Assembly: GCA_036924085.1 (NCBI GenBank)
Contig: JAVGWX010000014.1
Coordinates: 42,279,556-42,343,555, forward strand
DNA: 64,000 nt
Direction of reading: 5' to 3'
Source of the DNA: Ariolimax columbianus
Taxonomy: Eukaryota > Mollusca > Gastropoda > Stylommatophora > Arionidae
Under the pieces are notes generated by a model, which made no database searches, had not been told where the DNA came from, and saw only the letters and a program-made list of their open reading frames with translations. The first letter of the stretch is position 1. The number at the start of each line of letters is the position of its first letter. This document shows positions 40,961 through 52,548 of the stretch, piece by piece. Made by a program: the position numbers and the translations under genes.

Positions 40961-41569
40961 AGACTGCAATGCCTCTTCTTTGATGCGAATGTTAGACAGA
41001 TCTGCCTTAGTTCTGTCTTTGTAGAAACAAGGGAATGAAAGCTCAAAGAATGCCTCGACGGCATCAAACAAGACAAAAAAAGAACTAAGAAATTAAACAT
41101 GTGTTTATTATGTGATTTTTATCAAGCAGGGACGATCTTGCACTGCTGACATACCGGAGATCCCTTTTGTAAATAAAAAAAACACACCCAAGCAAGTATA
41201 GTTGTAGGACAGACAACAGGTAGACAGTTGCATCTTACAACAATGCTTCTCAAACTGTCCCCCAAACTGTTTGCCGCTGCCCCCATGGTATAGGACTGGA
41301 AAAAAATGCACACAACATAATTACTCAAGCAATTAAAATGGTCTCGAACTTGGCGGGAAATAGCGGCATTAACCTTTATGATCTATAGTATTTGGCTTAA
41401 ATGCAACGAAAGTACTAGTTTTTCAAAATGGCAAAGAACAATTTAATGTAAGATATTAAGCTTACATGCATCGAAAGTATTTTAGTTTCTTCGCTTAAAA
41501 TAAGAAATACAACTAAAATATCAGCATCACAAACAATGTCTGATGTTTCGCCTTATACACGCTCATGAG
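40961..41569. other. Unassigned DNA
   Basis: No gene or repeat recognised. Confidence 0.3.
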
Positions 41570-42015
41570 TAGTCCCGAGTTATCCGCTGAGCTATTTGTG
41601 TATGACAAAGACAAAGATAGCACCACTGTAGAGGCAACATTAAGGCGACCAACTGTGTGTCATGGCATAATACCGGACATGGTTAGTTGGTTTGTTAAAA
41701 GCAACATAGATGGCGCCTAACAGACTGTGAGTCTACTTTAAGCTATTGTTGGAATCTATTATATGGACTCGCACATGGGTTAACGACCCTCAGCAGCGGA
41801 GTAAAAAGCTGCTTCAGCCTAGTCCGCTACCTATAAAATCCTCCTCCCGGCTTCATCCAGCTTACGCCAAAGCTGGGATCTGCACATGGACATCAACCCC
41901 TGTAGCAGTACAGGTCGACTAATTGGGACCTGCACATGGACCATGGACATCCACCCATGTAGAAGTACAGACCGACTAAGTGGGACCTGCACATAGACAT
42001 CCACCCCTGTAGAAG
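41570..42015 (+). mobile_element. Dispersed repeat family X, copy with a triplicated 3' end
   Basis: Matches the other X copies (TTTGTGTATGACAAAGACAA, AGATGGCGCCTAACAGACTG, CTCCCGGCTTCATCCAGCTT). Its last ~55 bp (GGGACCTGCACATGGACATC ... TACAGGTCGACTAA) are present three times in tandem. The repeated unit is the end of X, suggesting slippage at the 3' end or tandem growth after insertion. Confidence 0.75.
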
Positions 42016-42189
42016 TACAGGTCGACAAACACTTAGATATCAGCATACAAAATGTAATATATTTGAATATAGGGTCACACAAATGCCTACCAACAGGAAA
42101 CAGAAACAGAAAAATGAACGCCAGAATTACAGCTATTTGTGAATATCACATGTGGTCATAAACAATAAACTCATCTGTTTACCGCCTCC

Positions 42190-42488
42190 AAGATTCAAGA
42201 TGAATGGAGAGTCATCCGTTCAGCTCATCTTATGGCCTCTTGAGATTGTTGGAGCACCCTTGCTGACAGCTCCACATTCCTGCACCATTCTTCTCTGGCT
42301 GCCGTTGCGGTTTGTGCCTTCCTGAGCCAGAGGTTAGTGTATTCATGGATGTTGTCTTCCCATAATTTGCTCGGACGTCCTCGCCTTCGCTTGCCCTGTA
42401 CTGTGTCTTATAGTATGGTATAGTGTTGTGTAGTATCCTTCTTAAGCTCTCTTTCTGGATAATATACCGACACAGCAAGCGGTGTGTC
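42190..42488 (-). pseudogene. LINE post-RT tail fragment
   Basis: The minus strand reads CRYIIQKESLRRILHNTIPY, then QGKRRRGRPSKLWEDNIHEY, TNLWLRKAQTATA and VSKGAPTISRGHKM. This is the same kind of C-terminus as the LINE at 11868 (RRRDSPKMRWKDNIKEW). It faces, head on, the plus-strand LINE that starts at about 42490. Confidence 0.65.
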
Positions 42489-42489
42489 A

Positions 42490-44095
42490 ACTCTCCAGTG
42501 GCAAGACACCTGGCTCCCATCAAATTCCCGTGGAAGTCTACAAAAATGGCGGTATAGCACTAATTATAAAGCTCCACTTGCTCTTCAAATAGATGAGAGA
42601 CAGTGAAACCATCCCGCAAAATCTGAAGGATGCCTCAATAATACATGTGTATAAACAGAAAGGTAACCGCCAATCGTGCGATAACCACTGCGGCATTTCT
42701 TTACTGTCCATCGCAGGGAAGATATTCGCCAGAATCCTTCTCAATTACCTCACATCCCATCTTGATGAAGGGTTTTCTACCTGAAAGTTTGCATTCCGGA
42801 AAGAGCGTGGGATCGCGGATATGGTGTTTGCTGCCAGGCAACTACAAGAGAAATGCCAGGAACAGCACAGTGACCTGTACGTAGCCTTCATCGACTTGAC
42901 AAAGGTGTTTGATAAGGTCAACGGAGAAGGCCTGTGGAAAATCATGACAAAGTATGGCTGCCCAATGAAATTTGTCAACATAGTACAGCAACTGCATGAT
43001 GGAATGCAGACTAGACTTCAGGAAAATGGTGCTATATCAAAGTTCGTTCCAGTAACAAACGGTGTTAAGCTGGGGTGGGTGCTTGCGCCAACCTTGATCA
43101 GCATGTTGTTCTCTGCAATGATAACTGATGCTTTCAGAGACGAGGACATTGGAATCGACATCAGATACCGTATAGATGGTCAGCTGTTCAAGGAAAAACT
43201 AAGGTCAAGACAAGTACCATCATAGATTGTATGTTTGCTGACGACTGTGCCCTAAATGTTGCCTCAGAGGCTGATCTACAGAAAAGCTTTGATAATTTCT
43301 ACGTAGCGTGTTTCAACTTTGGACTTACCATCTACACAGAGAAAACTGAAATAATGTACCAACCAGCTCCTGCCAAAACGTATACTGAGCCAATCATCAA
43401 GATAAATGTTGAAAAACTGAAAGTTGTAAATAGATTCACATACCTCGGTAGTACAGTGTCTTAGAATGTAGTCATGGGTCATAAGATGAACGTCAGAATC
43501 GCCAAAGCCAACGACACATTTGGCAGACTACACTCAAACGTCTGGCCTCGAATTAGCATCAGCCTCCAGACGAAGCTGAAGGTATACAAGCAGTGGTGGT
43601 CCCTGTGTTGCTAAATGCAAGTGAAACATGGACTGTATACAGGCATCAGGCAAAGAAGCTGAATCATTCTCACAGACTTTGTCTCAGGAGGGTCATGAAT
43701 GTCAAATGGTAAGACAAGATCCCGAACACTGCTGTCCTTGAGAGAGCTGGAATCTCTAGCATTGATACCATCATGCTGCTATCACAGATTCTCTGGGCGG
43801 GTCATGTGGTTCGCATACCAGACTATCTGTTGCCAAAAATAATCTTATATGGCAAGATGCAGAAGGGCAAACGCTGCAAAAGAGGCAAAAAAAGCACTTG
43901 AAAGACACACTAAAAACGTCTGTAAAACCCTTCAGCATAAACCTCGAAAGATGGGAAGACGCTGCAAAAAACCGTACAACATTGTGCACTGCTTTCCGCA
44001 GAGGAGAAGTTCCATGCGAGGCTTCTAAAAAGACTGCAGTGAAATATCACTGTTTTGCGAAGCAAACTTCCCATGCCATCACTGCCTGCGAGTAA
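42490..44095 (+). pseudogene. LINE reverse transcriptase, decayed, same family as 8885-10870
   Basis: Order on the plus strand: LSSGKTPGSHQIPVEVYKNG (finger motif), IIHVYKQKGNRQSCDNHCGI, SIAGKIFARILLNYL, ARQLQEKCQEQHSDLYVAFI with DLTKVFDKV (motif A Asp present), VTNGVKLGWVLAPTLISMLF (motif B, QGC changed to LGW) and MFADDCALNVASEADLQ (active site FADD intact, ~43231). Then FTYLGSTVS. The tail after 43464 is broken. A terminal FPCHHC (about 44070) resembles the zinc-finger ending of this family. Longest uninterrupted pieces are 134 and 77 codons. Confidence 0.85.
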
Positions 44096-44099
44096 GCAG

Positions 44100-44350
44100 A
44101 TACCAAATCTTTCTACCATCTATTCTATAAACTAAAGATGGGTGCTACTGATGAATGCACCTATGGTATAGGGAAAATTACTCCTGAACATATGCTGTAA
44201 AATTGACCGACATATGATGACCAGAAAAAGCCATCACTAGTGCCAACAAGACACGCTCTTTGGCATTGTCGACAACCTCAGGAAGACCGCTGCTTCCTTC
44301 GAACAAATTCAAGTTAACGTATGACAGCGAACGAAGAAGAAGAAACGAAA
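44100..44350 (+). pseudogene. Old I-like LINE 3' end
   Basis: Reads FYKLKMGATDECTYGIGKIT, then PEHML, a stop, PTYDDQ and LRKTAASFEQIQVNV, ending GAACGAAGAAGAAGAAAC. It parallels FNKLKIGCTDECPCGTGKMT...LRMTAAFFEKIMVTV of the young copies, with many substitutions and two zinc-ligand losses. The family has therefore been depositing GAA-tailed copies for a long time. Confidence 0.75.
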
Positions 44351-45064
44351 CGGTAAATATATTTAACACGTTTAACAGAAGTACACACTACAACATGAAC
44401 ATTGGCATTAAAGTTCTTTTATAGTCATCGATTATATGGAATGACTCATCGATTATCGATGTAATGACATCACTTTTTAACCGGCGTTGTAAAGCTTCTT
44501 CTGTAAGTAGAGTATATATTACTATATGCTGTAGTTATTTCTATAAATTTCTTTAGAAAGCTTTTCCAACATACAGATATCCTTGTGAATGGTGATCGAT
44601 TAAAATGTGTATCGTTCGTAATGACCATGAATCATACATTTTGTCACAATCTAATAGATTCGTGAATTAACATTTTCAAATGTTATCTTAGGACTAACAT
44701 ACGTGTCAATATCATCTTGTATCAGTATTTTGCAACCTGAATCTAAAATTAGTAGAACGCGAGCATGAAGTATACCTTGTGAATTGAATCAGTTCCGCTG
44801 GGAAAGAGATTATGTTTTCAAACATCATTCAAAAGCTCGGTCAACTTCATTTGAAAGACTTGGTCAATTGTGTCAGGTTTATTTTCAAATCGCTGAATGC
44901 CTTGCCCAACTTTGTGTAATCTTAGGCCAGGTTTGGTTGCAAATGAAAATAATGTATATGAGTGGCAGATCAAACTTTCTGATTATTGCCATTGAGTTCA
45001 GAGACCTGTGTTGCTTATACATGCGACGTCCATGAAACGCTGAAGGAGATGGAGGACTAACGTA
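44351..45064. other. Unassigned AT-rich DNA
   Basis: ATCGATTAT...ATCGATTATCGAT near 44427-44460. An 83-codon frame (44784-45035) without motif. Confidence 0.3.
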
Positions 45065-45320
45065 CGGTCACGCAAAACAAACTGATCAAACATGCTAGTC
45101 AGGGTCACAAAATATACTGGTCAAGATTCCGCCCTCACTGGTTATGGGTCTTTATAAAAACGGGCTGTTTTCATGGTAGCCGGACCAACGAGGTGTGGGA
45201 TCGACCTGATCTCCCGTAGTAGTGAGCAACACGCAGATGACGTCAAGCTTGGCACAATCGCATGGAGGACCTCGATCCACCTTCATCAGCACGCTCAGGA
45301 TTGGAAGAAAACTACTGTAA
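45065..45320 (+). repeat. Composite element Z, best-preserved core with one array unit
   Basis: One array-type unit (CATGCTAGTCAGGGTCACAA AATATACTGGTCA, ~45095) precedes the core. The core contains GCTGTTTTCATGGTAGCCGG, CCAACGAGGTGTGGGATCGA, CTCCCGTAGTAGTGAGCAAC, CGCAGATGACGTCAAGCTTG, GCACAATCGCATGGAGGACC and CACCTTCATCAGCACGCTCA. Used as the reference for the other four copies. Confidence 0.65.
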
Positions 45321-46039
45321 CCCGTACTTCACGAAATTTTTAGAACGGACAAAGGAGTATTCTTACTGATGATGGACTGGCAACAAGAAGAAATAAAGCA
45401 CACAATAAGTCTAATTGACCTCAAATAATATTCTCATCGTGAAAACGAACCTCTATCACATACACGTCATAGATGTACCGTTAGTTTAACCCGTTTATCG
45501 TTCTGATTCCTACTCGGATAGTTATGTCAGAGTCCTTCAATTTGTCCATTATTATTAGCAATGCACTGTTGAAATAATTCATCCCTGCCGAGTTGTTGTT
45601 GCTGTTGTTTTTTAATGTCCCGTTCTAGCAAACTCCAAGCTATCTCAAGCTCCAAACAAGATACACTCTGACGCGAAAAGAACATATAACATCGGATTGC
45701 TGTACCAAAAACAGATCTAGTTCTATAGTGAACAACGTCCTTTTCCGGACGAACGCCAAAGAAGAAGATTGTATGTTCCATTGGAAGCAGACGCAAGTGT
45801 TAGATTGTATTGTTATGTGTACTATAAATTGTATTTTTCTGTTAATTACTCTTTGAATAAGCCATTCGTGTGTTGTAAATTTGCAAGTGAAAATTTACCC
45901 TCAGGACAACATTTAGTCATTTTTTACAAGTGTTCACTTGGTTTTGCCAGTAACATGCAGCACAATAATTGCAAGTCTCCGTCCTATTTTCGCAAGCATG
46001 TTCTTAGTTATCAAATATAGTTACAGGATTGTTCACCAG
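45321..46039. other. Unassigned DNA
   Basis: Near 45350 the plus strand reads SILTDDGLATRR, faintly like the YLGSxLTDDG segment of LINEs; too short to assign. Otherwise nothing recognised. Confidence 0.25.
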
Positions 46040-46280
46040 CATTATAATCATCATCAGCTTCCTTTAACTTGTGTCGTTACACGGCGTGGGGAGGTGTAGT
46101 TTTTCTGTCGTGTGCCGATGTTGTTGTCACTCCGTGTTTCTTAAGTGTCTCACTGACACCATCTATCCATCTTATTCATGGTCTGCTTCTGGCTCTGCAA
46201 CCTTGATGTCTAGTATTGTAGACACGAGCAGCTGTTAACTTTGGTTCCATTCTTGCCAGGTGTCCGAACCATTTTTAAAA
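46040..46280 (-). pseudogene. LINE post-RT tail fragment
   Basis: The minus strand reads WFGHLARMEPKLTAARVYNT, then RHQGCRARSRPWIRWIDGVS, ETLKKHGV and AHDRKTTPPHAV. The 3' side (46048-46060) shows ATCATCATC, i.e. an ATG-rich tail. Same family as 2736-2870. Confidence 0.65.
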
Positions 46281-46309
46281 ATATGATTTTCCATTAAATC
46301 CATGCATTG

Positions 46310-46450
46310 TTTTAACTTGACTTAACTTATTAACTTAACTTAACTTAACTTAACGTCTTTATACTGGTTTAGACGACCCTACATAGTCTGTACACACCAA
46401 CCTTTTGTCTGAATACTTCGTTTCACACTCTGTCCAACCTTGAGAATCAG
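46310..46450 (-). mobile_element. CR1-like LINE 3' UTR with (TTAAG)n tail
   Basis: On the minus strand: GTACAGACTATGTAGGGTCG, AACCAGTATAAAGACG and four TTAAG units, matching the end of 35115-35212. No coding sequence remains. Confidence 0.65.
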
Positions 46451-47139
46451 ACAGCCTTTCTCATTCCACATACCATGATTTTTCTTTCTTGTGCTTTGGT
46501 GAGATTTGGTCAGAATAATTCACTTAAGGTACATAATGAAACCTTCGACTAACTCGTTGTATTTCTCTTCCTTCCTTACGCTCTTCTCTTTCCTGGACAT
46601 TCTTACTTTATGTGGTCTCTGTCTATTTTGTATCTTTCGATTATTTATTTAAAAAATGTGTGCTCAATAGTATCATTGATCTATCATTTCTTCAAACTTA
46701 ATAGTGATATTTATTCCCTTGATCTGAAGAAACAGCATCACTTCTATATTTATTTTTGATCTGCTTCTCTTTATTTTGCACAGCTCCTCCAAAAGCTTAT
46801 CAGAAACAAATCAACAATGAAACACATTAATTAAGGCGGAAAATGTAATTATGATTGTTACAGTGTTATTGTTCTTATCTCGTATTGGCTTGGTCAGTCA
46901 CAAGCAAACCCAAATATTCAGTGATACAGTATGACATGAAATGTGTTGGCGGTCCTCATTAACGACAATTGAAGAATTATTGTTTTTATTAGTCCCATTT
47001 AAATAGTCAGCTTTTGCAGAAATGAAGAGAGAGAGTGGGAGGTAGACCCGAAAATACACGGAGAAGAGAATGGGAGAAGAGAGAGTAGCGATAGGTTTGA
47101 ATTGATCGAACAATTAAATACTCCTTTATATTTCTTGTT
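46451..47139. other. Unassigned AT-rich DNA
   Basis: No gene or repeat recognised. Confidence 0.3.
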
Positions 47140-47655
47140 GCTGTTCTTCTTCTTCTTCTTCTTCTTCTTCTGCTTCTTATTCTTCTTCTTCTTTTTCTTC
47201 TTCTTCTTCTTCTTCTTCTTCTTCTTCTTCTTCTTCTTCTTCTTCTTCTTCTTCTTCTTCTTCTTCTGCTTCTTGTTTTGTAAATGTCTAAACACATTTG
47301 TATTCTTCTTCTTTTTCTTCTTCTTCTTCGTCTTCGTCTTCTTCGTTTTCGTCTTTTTTTTCTTCTTCTTCTTCTTCTTCTTCATCGTTTCCTTTTTATG
47401 TGCCTGATCTTCCCCTTCTTCATTTTCTTCTTCTTCTTCAGATTATTCTTCTCTTTCTTCTTCCTCCTCTACTTTTTTTCCACCTTCATCACCTACTTCT
47501 TTTATCCCTTTTACTTTTTCTTCTTTTCCGTCTTCCTCACACTCCTCTTCTTTCTTCATCTTCTTCTTCTTATTATTTTTCTTCTTCTTCTTCTTCTACT
47601 GCTTCTTCGTCTTTTTCTTCTACTTCTTCTTCTTCTTCTTCTTCTTCGATCGTTC
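47140..47655. repeat. (TTC)n-rich tract; 47280-47600 is the left arm of an inverted repeat
   Basis: TTC triplets dominate. Embedded unique words (GTAAATGTCTAAACACATTT; TTTATGTGCCTGATCTTCCC; CACCTTCATCACCTACTTCT; CGTCTTCCTCACACTCC) recur on the opposite strand at 52600-52935, in the matching order. Poly-Phe, poly-Leu, poly-Ser and poly-Lys frames are artefacts. Confidence 0.9.
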
Positions 47656-47659
47656 TTTT

Positions 47660-48010
47660 TCTCTCGTTACCAAGTCCTGAAGACGGCTTTGCAAGTAGCG
47701 GAATGTTGTCCGGAGAACGGGAAGCGTTTTGTCCTAGTTTATAGCTTGCCTGGGATATTTTTTAATGTTTTTTTCAGACATATCCGACTTCAGCAAGCAT
47801 TTTGTTGGTACCGTATTAGCATTCCCTCTTCGATCCCTTCTCCTTAGCCACCCTGCCCTGTTGCAGCCTGTTATCAAGGATCACTGCGTGATGGTGTAGA
47901 AGAGTCTTTGCAGCATTGGTTCGCTGGCGCTGATGCTAGCGATCAGCCTTGTTTCGCTGACCGCTGCAGCTCATGTATTGCTCAGCTTCTTGATAGACAA
48001 ATGCACATTT
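47660..48010 (-). mobile_element. SINE-like family Y, copy
   Basis: The minus strand shows TGAGCTGCAGCGGTCAGCGA, CACCATCACGCAGTGAT, GGGATCGAAGAGGGAAT and TTGCTGAAGTCGGAT. It ends GAACGATCGAAGAAGAAG, running into the adjacent GAA-rich (TTC on plus) tract, consistent with a GAA tail that then expanded. Confidence 0.75.
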
Positions 48011-48084
48011 TAATTCATGTTATAGTAAAACATGTTAAAACATGTATTTGCATGGTAAGGCAAATAATACAATTAAACTGCTAT

Positions 48085-48530
48085 TACTCATCATTATGTA
48101 AAACATGGCCTTTGCAAAACGTCACTCCTATTACAGCCCGTCTGAAAAAAACTCAATCTCTTATCGAATCTCTAGCCTGTTCCAGATTTGTACCCCAGCC
48201 TTCCTTGACATCTTGGTGTCATCGCCTTCTTAGTCTGCCTCTGCCTCTCTTGACCTTCCATCACTGTTCTCCGAAGACGGTTGTGTCTTTTGATGTGGCC
48301 AAAGTATTTAAATGTTCTCTTTATGATAGAATTTATGAACCAGTTATCGGCTATACCCAACTATTGTTGAACGTCTCCATTTCTCTTTTTCGATCCATAG
48401 TATTCTGAGAACCCTTCTATAACAATTCAACTCGAAGGACTCGATCTCTTCTTTGAGATATAGGTAACTGTACATATTTCGCAGCCGTATGATGCCACAA
48501 AGTACAACAAACATGATTGGAATGCCAACA
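48085..48530 (-). pseudogene. LINE post-RT tail fragment, same family as 15490-16209
   Basis: The minus strand reads KEEIESFELNCYRRVLRILW then IEKEK. A shifted frame then gives NWFINSIIKRTFKYFGHIKR and HNRLRRTVMEGQ, with FAKAMFYIM at the 3' end. It corresponds to FESFESKCYRKILRIPWTEK, NWFMNSILARKCKYFGHIKR and HNGLERTVMEGM of the 15.5-kb copy. Confidence 0.75.
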
Positions 48531-48877
48531 AAGGCATTCAATCGGAAATAAATATGTACTATAAGAACAGCATATGTGAAGAAAGTATTAAATTTAGTGA
48601 ATATTTGAGAAACAATACTTTCTGGAAGTTAAATGAAATTATTATCCATTACAGTTTAAGTTGGAATTCTCAACAATTACATTTGAAACTTTGAGCCATG
48701 ACGCAGGTACCCGACAAAACACGTCTCACGTGTCGGGAGTACATTGTATACAAATGGTATGTATAGTTTGGAAGAGAAAACCCTGCATGCGGATGAAATA
48801 CAGACCATGCTGGACATAACTGGACACAGTCTAGTCTATTCAGATTTGAGACTTTAGGTACGTACAGCCTTATATTG
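48531..48877. other. Unassigned DNA
   Basis: No feature recognised between the LINE relic and the left duplicate of the I-like LINE. Confidence 0.3.
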
Positions 48878-51800
48878 TACGGGTTGGACCCTAACACACC
48901 ACCTGCATGAAGGTAAGATTGACGTGGCATGTATCCAGGAAACGCACCTCAACAATAACCATAAATTCTCAATCAGAGGATACCAGACCTTCCGTCTAGA
49001 TAGAGAAGGCCACAAAGGAGGGGTCCTGATATTGACCAGAAACTGCATACCGAGTAGCGCGGTATCTGTCAATCACACCGGACAAGCAGAAATTGTAGGA
49101 GTTGACATAATGGCCCAAGAGACGAAGCTCCGCATTTTCAATCTGTACGGACCACCAAATAGAGACCTATCGCTCTCGAGTATGGAGGTCAGAGACTCCA
49201 ACTGCATAGTAGTTGGAGATTTCAACAGCCACTCGGAGAGATGGGGATACTCTGACACAGACAGCAGAGGTGACGAAGTGGAAGATTGGGAGATAGATGC
49301 AAATCTCTCCATAATCAATAGGCCGGAGGATAGCCCTAGCTTCTATTCAAGAACATGGCATACCACCTCGACTCCAGATTTGGCCTTCTCCACACAGGAC
49401 ATACACCATAAAATAGACCGCCAGGTGTTAAACCAACTGGCAGGTAGCGACCACAGGCCGATCAGACTAACCATTGACATGGAAATAGGCCCACAGGAAA
49501 CAAAACCGCTCCCACGTTGGAATTACAAACGAGCCGACTGGGACAGATTTGCAATCCTGACAGATGGGCTGTGTGAAACCATCAACACACGACACTCAAA
49601 AATGAAGCCCGTGGTAGAGAGCCTAAGCAAGGCAATAATGCAAGCCGCCACTGAAACCATCCCAAGAGGAGCGTGGAAAAACGTTAAGCCCTACTGGAAT
49701 GATGAGTTGCAGAAAGTGGAAGATGCAGTAACAAATGCTAGGAACATGGCAGAGCGAGAAAAATCCATGGAGGCAAACATCGCCCTCAAAGCCGCCGCGG
49801 CGAAGTACAAACACACTCTCAGGCAAACAGCAAGAGAAAGCTGGAAAAATAAAACGGAAAGTCTAAACCTGGACAAAAACGGGAACAAGCTATGGAAGCT
49901 AGTCAGAGCCATGAACGACGAAACCCCGTCAAATAAACAAATTACTATCAAGCAGGGCGAGAACTTGATCACAGGTAAGAAAGCCGCTAACGCCTTTGTC
50001 GATCACTATGCCAGAGCAAACCACATCGAGGTCCCTGCAGATAAGCATACAGACATTAGCGAAGAGCTAAAGGGGCACGAAAACATAAATACGGCTCCTG
50101 AAGAGCACATGATGGCCAAACTAACAATGCGCGAAATGGAAGAGGCCATGAGAACACTAAAGAAAAGGAAATCTCCCGGAAAAGACGGGATCACAAACGA
50201 AATGCTGATGGGGCTGGGCCAAACAGCAAAGAGGAAATTACTATAAGTCCTGAACCAAAGCTGGAAAAGGGGTATTGTACCCCAGGCATGGAAAGACGCA
50301 ATACTGGTACCAGTACCAAAAACAGGAAAGGAGAAAACAGATCCAAATGGATACAGGCCCATCAGCCTACTGAGCTGTGTCGGCAAGCTGATGGAACGGA
50401 TGATAAACACCAGACTGATGTGGCATCTGGAAGAAAAACGAATACTAATTCCACAGCAAGCCGGCTTTAGACAGCACAGATCCACTGAGGACCAGGTCAT
50501 CCTCATAGCCCAGGAGATAGAAGATGCCTACCAGGCACAGAAACACACAGTAGCTGTTTGGGTGGATCTGGAAAAGGCATTTGACAAAGTCTGGAAGGAC
50601 GGACTTAGAGTCAAGCTAAGAAGAAGTGATGTCTGTGGGAAGATGTACAAGTGGATCACCCACTACCTCAAACAAAGAACGGCCAGAGTCCAAGTACAAG
50701 GGCAGATGAGCAAAAAGGTAACACTCGAGCAGGGAGTACCCCAAGGGGGAGTATTGTCACCCACACTCTTCCTGGTATATATAAACGATATCACAGAGAA
50801 TATACCAAGAAGAGTCCATAGCTCAATGTTTGCAGACGATCTGGCTATGTGGACCTCTGAAAAGAATCTCACCATAGCAAGAAATCGGATGCAGACGGCC
50901 CTAACATCGCTGGAAGAGTGGGCGAACTGATGGCTGGTCAAAATAAACGAGGAGAAAAACACATGCACAATATTCTCGCTTTCATTAAAACCCCAAAGTA
51001 CCAAATTAAGTCTAAATGGCAAATTCCTGCAGCCAAACGACAACCCAACCTATCTGGGTGTCACATTTGATCGGCGCATGACATGGAAAAGTCAGATTGA
51101 GAGAAACCGAATGAAAGCCAGAGAAAGAATGGCAATCATGAGGAAACTTGCTGGCACAAGCTGGGGAGCAGACGAAGGCATACTAAAGAAACTGTATACT
51201 GGAAGAGTGAGACCAGTTCTCGAGTATGGCATTGCGGCATGGACAACAGCAGCGAAGGCGAACTTCGATAAAGTTAACAAACTTCAAAACCAAGCCATGA
51301 GAATTATAACAGGTGGCATGAAGTCAACGCCAATTGTAGAACTTGAAAAGATTACAAAACTGCAATCCATGACCGATAGAAGAGACTGCAGAGCCCAGCT
51401 GCAGTCAGAGAAACTCCGAAGACTGACTGACCATCCAATGCACCAGAGACTAAACAATTTGGGAAATGGGAAACTAAAGCGGAGAAACTTTGCAGAAATA
51501 GCCAAAGCAAAGATGCACGAAGATCCCATAAACGCACTAACAACACCAAAACTCATCACTACTGTACGAAAACCTACCTGGAGGCAGGATATATTTCCAG
51601 AGGTGGTTGAAAATATACCAGGTATTGCAAACAAAAACTGCCAGACTGAAAAAGAAAGGAGAGATACTACCCTAAGCTTCATAACGAAAAGCTACCCAAG
51701 CATGAACTGGACCCATGCATACACCGACGGTTCTGTAACAAACACTACACAGAACGGAGGGGCAGGGGCAATCCTGAACCTACCAAATGGCAGACAAATA

Positions 51801-52548
51801 ACACTGTCACTCGCTACTGGTAAGTACACAAGCAATTTCAGAGCGGAGGCAGAGGCACTGAGGGCGGCAGTGGAAGAAATGGTGACACACAATGAAAATG
51901 AGAGCCATATAGTCCTGCTGACAGATGCTCTCGCCGTAGTCACAGCGCTAAAAAGCCAGAAAAACACTGAGCTTAATGACTTAAGAGCAGCACTCTGCAA
52001 ACTGTGCCAGCAGTCCGCACCAAAAAGGGTAGTGGTACAGTGGGTTCCGTCACACTGCAACATCCAAGGCAACGAGGAGGCAGACAGACTGGCAAAAGAA
52101 GGTGCAAGACTACCACAAACGGATACCAGTATGACGTACGAAGAGTCAAAACGGCTTATCAAAGCCAGATACATGAACAAATGGGAAACCGAACATACTG
52201 GTTACACCAAAAACGATGCCTATTACCAGTTGAACCGAAGAAAGCAGGTCGTTGTCTTCAGACTTCGCACTGGCCACAACAGCCTGAGGTACCACCTATT
52301 CAACAAATTGAAGATAGGGTGTACCGACGAATGCCCGTGCGGTACTGGTAAAATGACCGCTGAACATCTGCTGCAGAACTGCCCGACATACGAGGATCAG
52401 AGAGAGCAGATGTGGCCATTACCAGTGGAACTGCAAGACAAGCTCTATGGCAGTGGCGAGAGCCTCAGGATGACCGCCGCTTTTTTCGAAAAAATAATGG
52501 TTACTGTCTGAAGAAGAAGAAGAAGAAGAAGAAGAAGTACGGGTTGGA
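48878..52548 (+). mobile_element. I-like LINE, nearly full ORF2, with 11-bp TSD and (GAA)n tail
   Basis: TACGGGTTGGA occurs at 48878-48888 and 52538-52548. Between them is one element starting inside the endonuclease domain and ending in (GAA)8 directly after the stop at 52509-52511. ORF1 and the 5' UTR are absent, so the insertion is 5'-truncated by an unknown length. The two shorter copies (18931-19766 minus and 21013-22095 plus) are near-identical in sequence where they overlap, so all three come from a recently active source. Confidence 0.93.
48891..52511 (+). pseudogene. I-like LINE ORF2: AP endonuclease - reverse transcriptase - RNase H - zinc tail; two in-frame stops
   Basis: A single reading frame of about 1206 codons. 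Endonuclease: ACIQETHL (residue ~13), VVGDFNSHSE (~108) and AGSDHRPIRL (~184). RT: RKSPGKDGITNEML (~427), GYRPISLLSCVGKLMER, PQQAGFRQHRSTEDQ, VWVDLEKAFDKVWK (motif A), GVPQGGVLSPTLFLVYIND (motif B), MFADDLAMW (motif C, FADD) and YLGVTFDRRMTWK. RNase H: AYTDGSV, AEAEALRAAVEE, LLTDALAVV and GNEEADRLAKEG, all four acidic residues present. Zinc tail: CTDECPCGTGKMTAEHLLQN plus C. The only lesions seen are TAA at 50244-50246 and TGA at 50928-50930, so it died recently. The enzyme nicks target DNA, copies element RNA there and degrades the template. Confidence 0.93.

Noticed and set aside
40868..41100. Minus-strand frames with repeated LCSLYRSLAVSFTNMF words
   Set aside because: They arise from the three 64-bp tandem copies; no similarity to a known protein.
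47102..47847. Overlapping 100-187-codon frames rich in Phe, Leu, Ser or Lys
   Set aside because: They read the TTC/GAA-rich tract in different frames; no domain and no codon bias other than that of the repeat.
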